Of a DNA stretch of 46,973 bases, positions 1 to 6,678 are shown piece after piece (the stretch's first letter is position 1; each line of letters opens with the position of its first letter). The stretch covers positions 1 to 46,973 of the forward strand of contig PSRJ01000205.1 in NCBI GenBank assembly GCA_003175985.1, given 5' to 3'. Both the position numbers and the translations under genes were made by a program. The DNA is from Terriglobia bacterium (GTDB lineage Bacteria; Acidobacteriota; Terriglobia; Bryobacterales; Bryobacteraceae). The notes beneath the pieces are model-generated. The model worked only from the letters and a program-made list of their open reading frames with translations. It ran no database searches and was not told the origin of the DNA.

Positions 1-151
1 CGGGATCTAATGACGTGCAATCAACTCTTCATGGACAGTGGGCTTAGCCCTTCGCGCGAACCTGCGTGCGCCTGAAGCACACAAGTGTAGGATAACACCG
101 GAATCATTCACGCGGCTCTCTCTCCCGGTGACAGCCCGTCCACTTTCTTGC
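1..151. other. Non-coding edge segment
   Basis: Nothing convincing is seen here. The segment lies downstream of the minus-strand gene ending at 152. It contains a small hairpin-capable sequence, GGGC-TTA-GCCC at 40-50, without a following T-run on either strand. A plus-strand reading frame open from base 1 closes at a stop near 75 and could be the tail of a gene outside the window, but this cannot be tested here. Confidence 0.4.
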
Positions 152-1174
152 CTATGCCCGCCACGGCCTCGTGCGCGCCAGTTTCTTGGCGAAGAGCTGT
201 TTCGTAATCGACACATCTTCCGCAATCTGGAAATCGTACATCCCCACGGCAACGAAATCGGCGCCGTTGGCGAAAGCATACTCGAATCCGTCGCGCGGAT
301 GAATCGCGCCCGCCGCCAGCACCTTGTAAGCGATGAACGGCTTCTCCACCTTTTCGAAAAACGCTTTCGTCTGCGCCGGTGTCGTCTCCCACAGATTATC
401 GTGATTGCCTGGCGCGTATTCCGACTGCACCAGTTCCTCCTTGGTCGGCCTCCAATTCGGATCGGGTTCGAGCTTCGACCCCGCCGACCAGTACTGCGCG
501 CTGTTGAAGGTCTTGAAGTAGAAATCCGCGGGAATGCCTTCCCTCTCCACTGCCATCAACGTATCGATGAGGTGGCTGCCGGCGCCGGCCGGTATCTTGC
601 AGGCTTTGATCTTCTCCACGGCTTTTGCGATCAGATCGAGCCGCCCCGCCTTGAAGAACCGGTCGCCCTCCAATCCCCGCACGTAAGCGGCCTGCACCCC
701 CAACTCCATCGCGAGATCCAGATCGTGATTCAGATCCTTCTCGTTGATGACCAACTGCGCCATCCACTGCAATTTCCCGCCGCACTCCTCGCGGTATCGT
801 TTGGCAAGCTGCAATTGCCGCGCCTCGACGCGCAGAAATGCCGTGTTGATCCCCGCTTCTTCGTACTTGCGATAGGTATCCAGGATCTTATCGTCCGTGA
901 AATACGCGCGCAGAAGCTGGGAGACGTAAATCAGGTCGCGTGCATGAGCCGTCGCGCCTACCAGGTTGTGCCCGGCGATCAACCGGCTGACGTTAAGGTT
1001 TCCCAGCTTTCCCGTAGGCATGGGCCCGGCACTATCGGGCGTGGTGGATTGCGTTGGCCGCCGCTGCTGGTATGCCAGCAGTGACTGCTCTTCGAAACTG
1101 AATGCGCTGGTGGCCGCGGTGAGGGCCGAAGCCTTGGTAAGAAAACCGCGGCGGTTGATAGAATTGCCGGACAT
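152..1174 (-). CDS. Tat-exported aldo/keto-reductase-like TIM-barrel protein
   Basis: The 340-aa product begins with a twin-arginine signal (NRRGFLTKAS near residues 7-16, followed by a short hydrophobic stretch), so it is probably exported folded, perhaps with a cofactor. After the signal, the sequence GKLGNLNVSRLIAGHN resembles the opening strand of aldo/keto reductases. The rest alternates helices and strands as in a TIM barrel and ends with AYKVLAAGAIHPRDGFEYAFANGADFV-type text typical of that fold. I cannot place the AKR catalytic Tyr/Lys, so a reductase activity is unproven. The ATG at 1174 is preceded by GGAGG about six bases upstream. It is the last gene of a minus-strand run with the DUF2271-like, MFS and ThuA-like genes (spacing 63, 22 and 9 bp), so it is probably co-transcribed. 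It may instead be an uncharacterised sugar-isomerase-like barrel. Confidence 0.7.
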   Translation of the reverse strand: MSGNSINRRGFLTKASALTAATSAFSFEEQSLLAYQQRRPTQSTTPDSAGPMPTGKLGNLNVSRLIAGHNLVGATAHARDLIYVSQLLRAYFTDDKILDTYRKYEEAGINTAFLRVEARQLQLAKRYREECGGKLQWMAQLVINEKDLNHDLDLAMELGVQAAYVRGLEGDRFFKAGRLDLIAKAVEKIKACKIPAGAGSHLIDTLMAVEREGIPADFYFKTFNSAQYWSAGSKLEPDPNWRPTKEELVQSEYAPGNHDNLWETTPAQTKAFFEKVEKPFIAYKVLAAGAIHPRDGFEYAFANGADFVAVGMYDFQIAEDVSITKQLFAKKLARTRPWRA

Positions 1175-1237
1175 TGAATGCCTCCGTGGCGCGAAGGCTG
1201 GCGGGATGACACCCGCGCGCGAAAACCCGCTGCTGTC

Positions 1238-1798
1238 TTACGGCACGTAGCGGAGTTGCACGTCGCGCACTAGATCGCTTGCCCCCGCTGGTTTCGCGGG
1301 GCTGTAAAATACTTCCAGGTTGGCCTCGTCCGCCGCGTGGCCGACGGTAATCGTTCCTCGAAAGAGAATGTTGTACTTGTCGATAATATGAACCTGGAAA
1401 CGGAATTCGTATTCGCCGGGCGCGACGCCCAGCTTTTCCAGGTCGAAGTGGAATGAACCGCTGCCCACGTTGGGTGTCGGACCGGTCACCGCATCCACCG
1501 CAGACTTTTCCGCCTTCTCCCAGTGCGCCTGCTTCACCCAGTCGGGACAGGCATCGCCCACCTTGTACTCCGTCCCGGATAACTCCTGGCTGACAAACAG
1601 GGTTTTCACCATTTGGCCGCGTTTGTCCTCCAGCCAGATTGCCGTGTGATAGGTAGGCTCGATTTCCGTCGGCGGCATGTACAGGAAGCTGATTTCCAGT
1701 TTTCCTTTGGCAGTTTCTGCGGCGTTTAGGGGGGAGAGCGGCCCCGCGAGGGCGCTGCCGATCGCAACCAACCGGCAGAGCGTGACCAGTGGTCTCAT
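1238..1798 (-). CDS. DUF2271-like periplasmic protein
   Basis: The 186-aa protein has an N-terminal Sec signal (charged start, hydrophobic core to about residue 25, AxA-like end LNAAETA). The body reads as a single beta-sandwich domain. AIWLEDKRGQMVKTLFVSQ, then W..A....VDAVTGPTPNVGSGSFHFDL, then APGEYEFRFQVHI match what I know of DUF2271, in which a flavin-transferase-like 'TGAT' segment and a W residue recur. Its function is unknown. In other genomes such proteins often sit near ApbE or PepSY/flavin electron-transfer genes, and an ApbE gene does lie 4 kb away here, although in another transcription unit. It lies 22 bp after the MFS gene on the same strand, so it is probably in the same operon. 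Confidence 0.65.
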   Translation of the reverse strand: MRPLVTLCRLVAIGSALAGPLSPLNAAETAKGKLEISFLYMPPTEIEPTYHTAIWLEDKRGQMVKTLFVSQELSGTEYKVGDACPDWVKQAHWEKAEKSAVDAVTGPTPNVGSGSFHFDLEKLGVAPGEYEFRFQVHIIDKYNILFRGTITVGHAADEANLEVFYSPAKPAGASDLVRDVQLRYVP

Positions 1799-1820
1799 GT
1801 CCTCGACTTACTGTCCAGCT

Positions 1821-3176
1821 CTAAGCCTCATTGTATACGCCTTGCTGGCAGCGAGTCTCCGTCGTCAGACTCAGCAGCAAAACCGTGACGAGCGACCAGC
1901 CTATGCTCAACAAAAACCCTGTTTCGAACGCGTCCAACCCGTAAACCCGCAGACCGTTCAGCATTTGTCCCGACCATTTCTGATCGAGTATCCAACCAAT
2001 GCCCGGCTGCAGCAGCATGGGCCCGATCATGTTGCCGGAATTGATTAACCCCGTGATGGCGCCCGAAAATTTCACCGGTACGGATTCTTTACCCAAAGCG
2101 AACCCGATGATCACGGCGCCCGTAGCCAGGCTCGTCAGCGCTGCGATCGCTATAAAGGCCGGCAAACCCAGGCCACCGGCATAGAACATGGCCAACCAAC
2201 CGGCCGCGGCGGTCACTGCGCCGCCGACATAGATAGGCTTCCGCCTGCCGATCCGGTCCGAGAGATGTCCGCAAATGGGGCTTGCCACCGCCCAGCAGAT
2301 GATCATCACCGAACACACCGCCGCCGCCGTCGTCGCCGGCAGGCCGAAGCGCGCGCGCAGAAACGGCGCGCCCCAGAGTCCCGTGAAAGTCATGATGGGG
2401 CCGACCAGCCCGCCCTGCGCGAAGAAGATCAGCCATGTGTTGCGGTAGCCGAAAATCCGTTTGAAGCCTTTCAGAAGGGTGAGAAACTGTTCGTGCTTTT
2501 GCGCCTGCAATTCGGCCGGAGCGTAGCTCCGAAAACCGCGCTCGGCCGGGTCGTTCCGCACCAGCAGCCACGCGAGCAGAGCCACGGCAAGAATCACGCC
2601 CGCTGAAGCCATCATCACCGTGCGCCAGCCGAAGTTTTCGATCAGCAGCCGCAGCGGCACCTGCGCCACCAGCGCGCCCAGGTTCCCAAAGCAGAGCCCC
2701 AGCCCGGTGAGCATCGCGAACCGCTCCGGCCGGAACCATTGGGTGGCCAGCCGCAGCACCACCAGCCAGGCCACGGCCGTCGAAATGCCAATAACCGCTC
2801 TCCCCGTACACGCCAGCGCAAAGCTGGTCGTCGCGCCGACCAGGAAAGTGCCTGCCGCGGCCGCGAACGACCCCGTTACCAGCAGTTTTCGCGCGCCCCA
2901 GGAATCGATCAAAACCCCTACCGGGATCTGCATCACCACGTAGAAATAGAAATAGAATCCCGAGAGATTGCCCAGCTCTTTCGCGCCGATGTGGAAGTCC
3001 CGCATCAGCTCGGTGGTCATTACTGCCGGCGAAACGCGCTGGTAAAACCCGGTGAGATAGAACAGCGCGGCGATGCCCCAGATGGACCACGACAGCCACG
3101 CCGGCGCGGTTGGCAGACGTCCTTCGGCCGGAACTGCGGCCGGCTTCACAGGGGCGGCACTCACACGATTCGCCAA
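1821..3176 (-). CDS. MFS transporter (sugar-phosphate/organic-anion permease type)
   Basis: The 451-aa polytopic inner-membrane protein has about 12 hydrophobic segments. The MFS loop 2-3 signature is visible as GVLIDSWGARK near residue 85, and a second copy in the C-terminal half reads GHLSDRIGRRK. These are the classic G-x(3)-D-x-x-G-R-[RK]-like motifs of the two six-helix halves. The N-terminal pattern (GFYQRVSPAVMTTELMRDFHI) resembles the sugar-phosphate/glucarate permease branch, but the substrate cannot be read from sequence. The start is TTG at 3176, with a GAGGGAG ribosome site four to five bases upstream; a GTG at 3164 is the alternative. Only 9 bp separate it from the ThuA-like gene upstream, which indicates an operon. 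Confidence 0.88.
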   Translation of the reverse strand: MANRVSAAPVKPAAVPAEGRLPTAPAWLSWSIWGIAALFYLTGFYQRVSPAVMTTELMRDFHIGAKELGNLSGFYFYFYVVMQIPVGVLIDSWGARKLLVTGSFAAAAGTFLVGATTSFALACTGRAVIGISTAVAWLVVLRLATQWFRPERFAMLTGLGLCFGNLGALVAQVPLRLLIENFGWRTVMMASAGVILAVALLAWLLVRNDPAERGFRSYAPAELQAQKHEQFLTLLKGFKRIFGYRNTWLIFFAQGGLVGPIMTFTGLWGAPFLRARFGLPATTAAAVCSVMIICWAVASPICGHLSDRIGRRKPIYVGGAVTAAAGWLAMFYAGGLGLPAFIAIAALTSLATGAVIIGFALGKESVPVKFSGAITGLINSGNMIGPMLLQPGIGWILDQKWSGQMLNGLRVYGLDAFETGFLLSIGWSLVTVLLLSLTTETRCQQGVYNEA

Positions 3177-3185
3177 TCGGCTCCC

Positions 3186-4052
3186 TCAATCCTTCGGCAA
3201 CGGCCGGGGCGTCACATCCGCATCCGTCAGGCCCAGGGACCACTTAATCGCCTCCAGCCACATCGTCTGCAGCATCGGATTGTCCCATGCCGCGACTTCA
3301 TGTCCGAAAGACGCGAAGAACACGCGTCCCTTGCCGTACTTCTTCACCCACGCCTGAGGAAAATCGCTGTCGGTCCGATGCACCCCCTCGTGTTTCATAT
3401 CCACCTTACTGGTATCGAGCCGAAGCAGCACGCGGATATCTTCGCGGGAAAAATCTTTGGCCTGGTACATCTCGTCGCGAAGCGTGAACACCGGCGGAAA
3501 CTGTTTTGTCGCCGGGAATGCGGGGTCTTCCACAATCACCGGCGCTTCGATGAGATTCCAGGGATGCCCGTCGTAGCGCGCTCCCAGCATCTCGCCGAAC
3601 TCCGGCCAGGAGAGGAACGCCGTATCGGCCGTGTGCGCGGCCACGAACCCTTTGCCATCGTCCTTCACGAACGAAAGCAGATCTGCTTTCTGTTGCGCGG
3701 ATAGCTCAATTTCCCGCATGCCGAAAAAGAAAATGCCATCGAAATAGTTGAGGGTTTTGTTCACCGGCCAGTCGCGGCCGTCGGCGAAAACACTCAGCGG
3801 CTGCTTGGTAATGAGCTGCGAATCGGTACGCAGGTAGGCATCGAAGAGTCCGGTATCCCGGCCCATTTTCTCAACCACAGCCATAGCGTGCGAAACCGAA
3901 TCGTGATAGGCGCCGCCAAAGCGCGTGTCGCACCAGACGAGAAGCTGTTTTCGGGAAGGCCGCTGGCTGCCGCGGCCCGCGGGCCGGTTCTGGGCCACCG
4001 CCGCGCCGCAAACGATCACCAGACATGCCGCCAGGAACCGGGATGAAATCAT
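3186..4052 (-). CDS. ThuA-like (trehalose-utilisation-type) exported protein
   Basis: The product is about 288 aa, starting at ATG 4052, with a Sec signal (MISSRFLAACLVIVCGAAVAQ). The mature part matches the ThuA class of the glutamine-amidotransferase-like fold: LLVWCDTRFGGAYHDSVSHAMAV opens the domain, followed by YFDGIFFFGMREIELSAQQKADLLSFV and GKGFVAAHTADTAF (the usual G-G-G-x-x-H-x-A-x-D region). The C-terminus carries WVKKYGKGRVFFASFGHEVAAWDNP. ThuA proteins are associated with sugar metabolism, but the catalytic role is unresolved. An in-frame GTG at 4073 with AGGGG ten bases upstream is an alternative start. A possible -10 box (TAGAAT, 4082-4077) would place transcription initiation inside that extension, which favours 4052. 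It is the first gene of the minus-strand operon and diverges from the aldehyde dehydrogenase. Confidence 0.8.
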   Translation of the reverse strand: MISSRFLAACLVIVCGAAVAQNRPAGRGSQRPSRKQLLVWCDTRFGGAYHDSVSHAMAVVEKMGRDTGLFDAYLRTDSQLITKQPLSVFADGRDWPVNKTLNYFDGIFFFGMREIELSAQQKADLLSFVKDDGKGFVAAHTADTAFLSWPEFGEMLGARYDGHPWNLIEAPVIVEDPAFPATKQFPPVFTLRDEMYQAKDFSREDIRVLLRLDTSKVDMKHEGVHRTDSDFPQAWVKKYGKGRVFFASFGHEVAAWDNPMLQTMWLEAIKWSLGLTDADVTPRPLPKD

Positions 4053-4099
4053 TTCGAATGAGACCTTTCCCACCCGATTCTATCCCCTGGCGGCCGGTC

Positions 4100-4155
4100 C
4101 CGGAACAAGAGAAAACGGCGGTAACGGTAGTGATACGGTAACTCCATTGTTCCGG
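4100..4155. repeat. 9 bp inverted repeat flanking the operator-like element
   Basis: CCGGAACAA at 4100-4108 and its exact reverse complement TTGTTCCGG at 4147-4155 flank the 22 bp element at 4121-4142 in the divergent region between the ThuA-like and aldehyde dehydrogenase genes. The right arm contains the proposed -35 of the plus-strand gene. The left arm would be at a comparable place for the minus-strand operon. This is direct sequence observation; the role is inferred. Confidence 0.5.
4121..4142. promoter_or_regulatory. Operator-like 22 bp element, copy 1
   Basis: This is an imperfect palindrome built from two GTWACSGT half-sites. The left arm is GTAACGGTAG, the right arm is ATACGGTAAC, and TG lies between them. 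Read on the opposite strand it matches copy 2 (6608-6629) at 19 of 22 positions. It ends four bases before a TTG that could be the -35 of the aldehyde dehydrogenase gene (TTGTTC 4147-4152, 17 bp spacer, TAGGTT 4170-4175). The same four-base distance is kept at copy 2. It is probably a transcription-factor site; the factor is unknown. Confidence 0.5.
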
Positions 4156-4182
4156 ACGAAGCCGGATGTTAGGTTGGGATCG

Positions 4183-5589
4183 ATGGCCAGGTCGATCACA
4201 CCGGAAGAGCAGCGGTATGCTCAGGAATTGCTGGCGCGGGCCCGGCACGCGATGTGCCTGATCGAGGGATACGATCAGGCTCGCATCGATCGTCTCTGCC
4301 AGGCCGTAGGCTGGGCCACCGCCAACGAGAAGACCTTCACCCGTCTGTCGCACATGAGCGTGGATGAAAGCGATCTCGGCGATCGCGAGGGCCGGCCCAA
4401 CAAACGCTTCAAAATCATGGGCATCTTGCGCGACGCGCTTCGTCAGAAAAGCATGGGGATTATCGAAGAGATCCCTGAAAAGGGAATCGTGAAGTACGCG
4501 AAGCCGGTGGGCGTGATCGCCTCGCTCGTTCCCGTCACCAATGCCTCTCTTACCGAATCGGGGAACGGCATCTATTCGCTCAAATGCAAGAACGCCATCA
4601 TATTTTCCCCGCATCCGGCGAGCAAGAAGACCACGTTTGAAACGGTCCGTATCATGCGGGAGGCTTTGAAGCGGCAGGGCGCGCCCGAAGACCTGTTCCA
4701 ATGCATCGAAAAACCCAGCATCCCGCTGGCGCAGGAGTTGATGGCTATCTGCGACCTGACCATCGCCACCGGCGGCTCGGCCATGGTCAAAGCCGCCTAC
4801 AGTTCCGGCAAGCCGGCGTATGGCGTGGGCGCGGGCAATGCCACCATGGTCATCGACGAGACCGCGAATATTGCGGAAGCCGCCCGGAATACCCGCATCA
4901 GCAAGATCTCGGATTTCGGCAGCGGCTGTTCCGCCGATGGCAACCTCCTTGTAGAAGAGTCGATCTACGACCGGTTTCTCGAGCAACTGCAGAGAGAGGG
5001 CGGCTATCTGGTTACGGAGGGGGAGAAAGAACTCCTGCAGGCCGTCCTATGGGATTCCGAAGGCCATCGCACTCCGCCTACCGTGGCCCGCTCGGCGGCG
5101 CGGATCGCGGAGATCGCGGGCTTTCGTATTCCTTCGGGCAAGACCTTTCTCATCGTCGAGGAAAGCCAGATCGGCAAGGAGTATCTCTTCTCGAGCGAAA
5201 AGTTGTGCCCCGTGCTGGCGATTTTCCGCTACAGCGGTTTTTCCTGTGCTCTGGAAATGGTTCGGCAGATCTACGAGGTCGGTGGAAAGGGCCACTCCTG
5301 CGGCATCTATTCTTTCGATGAAGAACATATCCATCAGCTCGCGCTGGTGGCGCCGGTGAGCCGCATGATGGTCCGGCAGCCGCAATCGAAAGCCAATGCC
5401 GGCGCGTTCAACAATGGCATGCCGATGACCTCGAGCATGGGTTGCGGGATCTGGGGTGGCAACGTCACGAATGAAAACATCGCGCTCAAGCACTACATGC
5501 AGGTGACCTGGGTGAGCCGGCCCATTCCCGAGGATCGACCTTCGGAGGCGGAGCTGTTCGGAGAGTTCTACAACACGGAAACCTTCTGA
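4183..5589 (+). CDS. Acylating (CoA-dependent) aldehyde dehydrogenase, SauS/EutE-like
   Basis: The 468-aa cytosolic enzyme of the aldehyde dehydrogenase superfamily belongs to the acylating branch, which oxidises an aldehyde to an acyl-CoA with NAD(P)+. Visible blocks are KYAKPVGVIASLVPVTNA (nucleotide-binding entry), LKCKNAIIFSPHPASKK, ATGGSAMVKAAYSSGKPAYGVGAGNATMVID, and the catalytic cysteine region DFGSGCSADGN with Cys249. The C-terminus has SMGCGIWGGNVTNENIALKHYM and ELFGEFY, which resemble sulfoacetaldehyde dehydrogenase (SauS) more than EutE. The true substrate is unknown, and no other sulfonate genes are nearby. Length fits the family. The ATG at 4183 was chosen because homology begins there; the frame is open further upstream but reads through the promoter region. 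The ribosome site is weak (AGG at 4171), and the proposed -10 is only eight bases before the ATG, so the mRNA may be nearly leaderless. The TGA overlaps a possible CTG start of the next gene. Confidence 0.85.
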   Translation: MARSITPEEQRYAQELLARARHAMCLIEGYDQARIDRLCQAVGWATANEKTFTRLSHMSVDESDLGDREGRPNKRFKIMGILRDALRQKSMGIIEEIPEKGIVKYAKPVGVIASLVPVTNASLTESGNGIYSLKCKNAIIFSPHPASKKTTFETVRIMREALKRQGAPEDLFQCIEKPSIPLAQELMAICDLTIATGGSAMVKAAYSSGKPAYGVGAGNATMVIDETANIAEAARNTRISKISDFGSGCSADGNLLVEESIYDRFLEQLQREGGYLVTEGEKELLQAVLWDSEGHRTPPTVARSAARIAEIAGFRIPSGKTFLIVEESQIGKEYLFSSEKLCPVLAIFRYSGFSCALEMVRQIYEVGGKGHSCGIYSFDEEHIHQLALVAPVSRMMVRQPQSKANAGAFNNGMPMTSSMGCGIWGGNVTNENIALKHYMQVTWVSRPIPEDRPSEAELFGEFYNTETF

Positions 5590-5669
5590 CGGTCCTCCTC
5601 GCCGCACAGGCGATTGGCAGCGCGAGCTTCGCCGGGGAGAATGTCCCGCATCGCGGGTCCCGGCGGATC

Positions 5670-6593
5670 ATGGGGACCTTTTGCGAAATCCAGGGCTACG
5701 ATTCCGATGCGGCGCGAGCCGGCCAGGCCATAGAAGCGGCGCTCGATGAAATGAGCCGCATCGATCGTCTGCTGAGCAACTACGACCCCGCAAGCGAACT
5801 GAGCGCGATGAACCGGTCTGCGGCCAGCGCGCCATTCCGGGCTTCGGCCGAGCTGTTCGGGTTCGTAGCCGCCTGCCGCCGGTTTTATGACGAGAGCGCC
5901 GGAACCTTTGATCCCACGGTCGGCGCGCTGGTCCGCGCCTGGGGGTTCTTTGCCCGCCGTCCGGAGCTGCCTTCCGCCGCCGCAGTCGCCGCGGCAAAGG
6001 CGGCATCAGGTTTCGACAACGTTCGGCTGATCCCCGGCGATCACAGCATCTCGTACCTCGCCTCCGGGTTGGAGTTTGACCCCGGCGGCATCGGCAAGGG
6101 GTATGCCGTGGACCGGGCGGTTGCGGTTCTCAGGCGCCTCGGCATCCGGTCCGCCCTGGTCAGCGCGGGCGGCAGTACAATCTACGGCTTGGGCCATCCG
6201 CCGGGGCGCGACGGCTGGAAAGTGGCCGTTGCCAATCCCGCGGATGCAAACCGTCCGGTGGCCTTCATTCAGCTCCGCGATAACGCGCTCTCGACTTCGG
6301 GTGTATCGGAGCAGTCGCTCAAGGCGGGAGAGCGTCGCTACAGCCATATCTTCGATCCGCGGTCCGGCGCTCCGGTGGAGGGGATGTGCCAGGCAACCGT
6401 GATCGCACGCAGCGCCGCGGAGTCGGACGCTTTGACCAAGCCGGCGTACATACTCCCGCGCGAGGAAGTGACACGGGTGATGAAGCGCTATCGAGGGGCG
6501 CACGCCCTGCGGATGGAGGGCGCCTGCCAGGGGCCGCCCGCGGTCTGGATGACCCCGTGGTCCCGGCCCTTCTTCATTGGAAACACCGAGTAA
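5670..6593 (+). CDS. apbE: FAD:protein FMN transferase (ApbE family)
   Basis: ApbE enzymes attach FMN covalently to a threonine of flavoproteins in the periplasm, using FAD and Mg2+. Here MGTFCEIQ opens the fold (the usual MGT start of the mature domain). It is followed by FDPTVGALVRAWGF, EFDPGGIGKGYAVDRAVAVLRRLG (GGIGKGYA, the FAD-binding block, from about residue 137), SAGGSTIYGLG and YSHIFDPRSGAPV. The length of 307 aa is slightly short because the ATG at 5670 lies at the start of the catalytic fold and leaves no export signal. The frame stays open upstream and, from a CTG at 5586 that overlaps the TGA of the preceding gene, reads LTVLLAAQAIGSASFAGE, which looks like a signal peptide. I therefore think the real start is probably this CTG, coupled to the dehydrogenase; no in-frame ATG, GTG or TTG exists between. 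The flavoprotein target is not in the window. Confidence 0.87.
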   Translation: MGTFCEIQGYDSDAARAGQAIEAALDEMSRIDRLLSNYDPASELSAMNRSAASAPFRASAELFGFVAACRRFYDESAGTFDPTVGALVRAWGFFARRPELPSAAAVAAAKAASGFDNVRLIPGDHSISYLASGLEFDPGGIGKGYAVDRAVAVLRRLGIRSALVSAGGSTIYGLGHPPGRDGWKVAVANPADANRPVAFIQLRDNALSTSGVSEQSLKAGERRYSHIFDPRSGAPVEGMCQATVIARSAAESDALTKPAYILPREEVTRVMKRYRGAHALRMEGACQGPPAVWMTPWSRPFFIGNTE

Positions 6594-6607
6594 CGGGAGC
6601 CCGGTTC

Positions 6608-6629
6608 GTTACCGTGCCGCTACCGTTAC
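6608..6629. promoter_or_regulatory. Operator-like 22 bp element, copy 2
   Basis: Here the two half-sites are GTTACCGT (6608-6615) and CTACCGTTAC (6620-6629). It matches the reverse complement of copy 1 (4121-4142) at 19 of 22 positions. Four bases later come TTGGCC (6634-6639), a 17 bp spacer and TAGCAT (6657-6662), the same geometry as at copy 1. The promoter segments also share ATTG and GATGYTAG at identical spacing. It stands upstream of the receptor gene starting at 6679. Confidence 0.5.
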
Positions 6630-6633
6630 TCTA

Positions 6634-6662
6634 TTGGCCCTACGGGAACCCGATGCTAGCAT
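6634..6662 (+). promoter_or_regulatory. Possible promoter of the first receptor gene
   Basis: TTGGCC, a 17 bp spacer and TAGCAT form a weak sigma70-like promoter (four of six matches in each box). What lends it weight is its alignment with the region 4147-4175 ahead of the aldehyde dehydrogenase gene: both have ATTG at the -35 and GATGYTAG around the -10, at identical distance from the shared 22 bp element. The predicted start of transcription would be very close to the ribosome site of the GTG at 6679. Confidence 0.35.
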
Positions 6663-6678
6663 TTACCAGGGGTCGGGT

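Noticed and set aside
40-50. GGGC-TTA-GCCC hairpin as a terminator of the minus-strand operon
   Set aside because: There are only four stem pairs and no T-run on the correct side; it cannot be called a terminator.
38-1084. Long plus-strand reading frame of 348 codons
   Set aside because: It lies antisense to the Tat-exported protein gene, is rich in Arg/His as expected of a shadow frame in GC-rich DNA, and has no recognisable motifs or ribosome site.
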